This document shows, in pieces, positions 47,657 through 48,862 of a stretch of 48,862 nt of DNA (the first letter of the stretch is position 1; each line of letters starts with the position of its first letter). The position numbers and the translations under genes are program-made. The stretch is from positions 1 through 48,862 of IMG/VR virus record IMGVR_UViG_3300021492_000030. One strand, 5' to 3'. The stretch is from a virus. Under the pieces are notes generated by a model that ran no database searches, was not told the DNA's origin, and saw nothing but the letters and a program-made list of their open reading frames with translations.

Positions 47657-48029
47657 TTTTATCGAACGGGCAAAAAATGGATGTAAACCTATAAGTTTCT
47701 ATGAGTTGAGTTATATGTATAATAAAGACTTTCGTGAAATTAAAGAAGTTTGCTACAAGGTTCGTACAAGACTACAGGAAGAAGGAAAATTAAGTCTCAT
47801 TCGCTTATGGAAAAAAGAGAAAAATAAAAGGCGATTTTGTTATGCTCTCAAACCAAGCAGTGGAAGTAAAGAAGACCAAGCACTTCTCAGGGCTGATTTA
47901 TTTTTAGATGCCCACCAAATCGAAGGACGTTATAGAAGATTTGAGGAAAGAAAAAATTGTGCGTTCAGTACCAAAGCTCTTCCTAAAAGGGATAAAAAAC
48001 AGTTTCTATTATTCTCTGATAGAAAATAA
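47607..48029 (+). CDS. hypothetical basic protein
   Basis: The 140-residue protein starts at ATG 47607 behind GGAGGTGAA, within the end of the ParB-like gene. The first 100 residues (ELSYMYNKDFREIKEVCYKVRTRLQEEGKL) look like a winged-helix. From about 47908 a second frame is also open and reads more protein-like (DVIEDLRKEKIVRSV), so the end may be frameshifted. Function unknown. Confidence 0.55.
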   Translation: MKKGRKPSKLFQNIYNDFIERAKNGCKPISFYELSYMYNKDFREIKEVCYKVRTRLQEEGKLSLIRLWKKEKNKRRFCYALKPSSGSKEDQALLRADLFLDAHQIEGRYRRFEERKNCAFSTKALPKRDKKQFLLFSDRK

Positions 48030-48052
48030 AAAGACAATTCAAAAAAAAATAA

Positions 48053-48092
48053 GCCCTGCTATCAGCTCTCTTAGGGGGGGGTTATGCAGGGC
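48053..48092. promoter_or_regulatory. hairpin before the annealing-protein gene
   Basis: GCCCTGC (48053-48059) pairs with GCAGGGC (48086-48092). A run of nine A residues lies just upstream, so on the minus strand it reads as an intrinsic terminator. On the plus strand the stem ends two bases before AAAGGAGG of the next gene and could affect its translation. The loop includes a run of eight G residues. Confidence 0.5.
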
Positions 48093-48107
48093 GAAAGGAG
48101 GTTTCAA

Positions 48108-48862
48108 TTGAAAGATAATGAAAAGGAGCAAAAAAGTCAAGGCTTGCAGCAGCTTAATGGCGAGAGTGAGATGCCTGCGGTCTCTGTCCCGGAAGAAGAG
48201 AGCATCATCAACATCACACAGCAGATTGACCAGGTAGAGCAGAACATTGAATTTTTCAAAAAGGTCAGAACTCTATCACTCTCTCTCACGAATCACAAAG
48301 ACTGGCTGTTTCAGGATGACTCTCTCTATCTCATGGACTCTGGAGCTGAGAAGATTGCTATAGCCTGGGGCATTCATATCAAGTCAGACACACCAAAGCT
48401 TGAATGGCATGAGGACAAGAAAGGCCGCTATTATCAGTTCGTCGTTCACGGACAGGCGCTCTCAAGGAAGCTGAACCGCTATGTTGAAGATATCGGTACA
48501 TGTTCTCAACGTGACAAGTTTTTTGGTACCGTGAACGGCAAGCTGCTGCCGATTGAGGACGTAGACATGAACATGATACGCAAAAAAGCGGTGACAAATC
48601 TCTACAACCGCTTAATCAAGCGGCTGGCTGGTCTGGTCAATATCACTGAGGATGAACTCAAGGCTGCTGGTATTAACGTAAGCAAGATTGCAAGGGTGAA
48701 ATTCAAAACGGGCAAGAAGAAAGAAGAGAGAAAGCTATCAGAAGAAGCACTGAAAAGAAGAGAAAAGCTCTGGAACATATGTCTTGAGCTGGCTGCTGGA
48801 GATGAGCAAGAGGCACTTGCTAAGCTTACCAGATTCAGCAGCTTTACCGTCAACAAAAAGAC
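48108..48862 (+). CDS. Rad52-like single-strand DNA annealing protein (5' part, continues at base 1)
   Basis: A TTG start lies six bases after AAAGGAGG. The frame runs to the window end (251 codons plus two bases) and continues at base 1 to 121, giving 291 residues. The segment YVEDIG (125-130), followed by IRKKAVTNLYNRLIKRLAGL (157-176), has the layout of the conserved Rad52 and Sak family core, where a YxEDxG segment is followed by ARKEAVTDGLKRALR. The gene after it encodes a PD-(D/E)XK exonuclease, the usual partner of annealing proteins. An in-frame ATG at 48084 would add eight residues but lies inside a hairpin. Family is inferred, not proven. Confidence 0.65.
   Translation, partial: MKDNEKEQKSQGLQQLNGESEMPAVSVPEEESIINITQQIDQVEQNIEFFKKVRTLSLSLTNHKDWLFQDDSLYLMDSGAEKIAIAWGIHIKSDTPKLEWHEDKKGRYYQFVVHGQALSRKLNRYVEDIGTCSQRDKFFGTVNGKLLPIEDVDMNMIRKKAVTNLYNRLIKRLAGLVNITEDELKAAGINVSKIARVKFKTGKKKEERKLSEEALKRREKLWNICLELAAGDEQEALAKLTRFSSFTVNKK

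Noticed and set aside
48084-48107. ATG 48084 as start of the annealing-protein gene
   Set aside because: It is in frame but lies inside a hairpin, while TTG 48108 has a perfect AAAGGAGG at ideal distance.
1-48862. Integrase, attachment sites, tRNA or rRNA genes
   Set aside because: I looked for tyrosine or serine recombinase motifs, T-loop sequences and rRNA-like stretches by eye and saw none; small or degenerate tRNA genes cannot be excluded without a dedicated scan.

Overview
The window looks like the complete genome of a tailed bacterial virus (Caudoviricetes, siphovirus type) with a 48,862-base circular map. The last two bases and the first base of the window complete one codon, and a gene starting at 48108 runs through the junction in frame to a stop at 121, so the linear ends are probably an arbitrary cut in a circular assembly. 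A bacterial host is indicated by strong Shine-Dalgarno sites and several textbook sigma70 promoters (TTGACA, 17-18 bases, TATAWT). Arginine is mostly AGA/AGG. The host cannot be named from the sequence. No integrase, tRNA, rRNA or CRISPR array was seen. Long non-contractile tails are inferred from a tape measure protein, a tail terminator, a tube protein and a frameshifted chaperone, with no sheath gene.

Layout. At 45.9-46.1 kb a divergent control region (two promoters, GGTGA/TCACC half-sites, a DnaA box) separates a leftward block of four small genes (45912 to 44814) from the rightward early genes. These are a ribbon-helix-helix protein, a zinc finger protein, a ParB-like protein, a Rad52-like annealing protein (across the junction) and a PD-(D/E)XK exonuclease. 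A terminator at 1.8 kb is followed by a sigma70 promoter, a very strongly structured RNA, a DUF559-type nuclease, a replication organizer with iteron-like repeats inside the gene, a DnaB helicase and a frame-disrupted RNase HII. From 5.8 to 13.2 kb lie many small accessory genes: zinc-binding mini-proteins, a sulfotransferase, two HNH nucleases, two further restriction-fold nucleases, a C5 cytosine methylase, small membrane proteins, and a Cro/C1-type HTH fused to sigma region 4. Lysis functions (candidate holin, NlpC/P60 hydrolase, small membrane or lipoprotein genes) lie at 11.7-14.4 kb.

The late region runs rightward from 14.4 kb: ParB-like protein, small and large terminase, portal, MuF-type head protein, a remarkable 1100-residue multidomain protein (nucleotidyltransferase, metallo-beta-lactamase fold, ATP-dependent DNA ligase, zinc ribbon, LigD phosphoesterase-like region, XkdF-type prohead protease), scaffold, major capsid protein, a jelly-roll decoration-like protein and head-tail connectors. 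Nine sugar-modifying genes (glycosyltransferases, cupin, sulfotransferase, methyltransferases) are spliced seamlessly between two connector genes (26842-32729). Tail genes follow, including a canonical -1 frameshift site, a tape measure protein, a baseplate protein that appears split around an inserted LamG-type fibre, and a glycosidase-like tail protein.

How the parts may work together: early genes recombine and replicate DNA; the HTH-sigma4 fusion is a candidate switch to late transcription from promoters sharing CTTGACAAAGC; the ligase/protease polyprotein is placed to be packaged in the head and could act on DNA after injection; the glycan cassette could decorate virion or host surfaces. 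These links are inferences from domain content and gene order.
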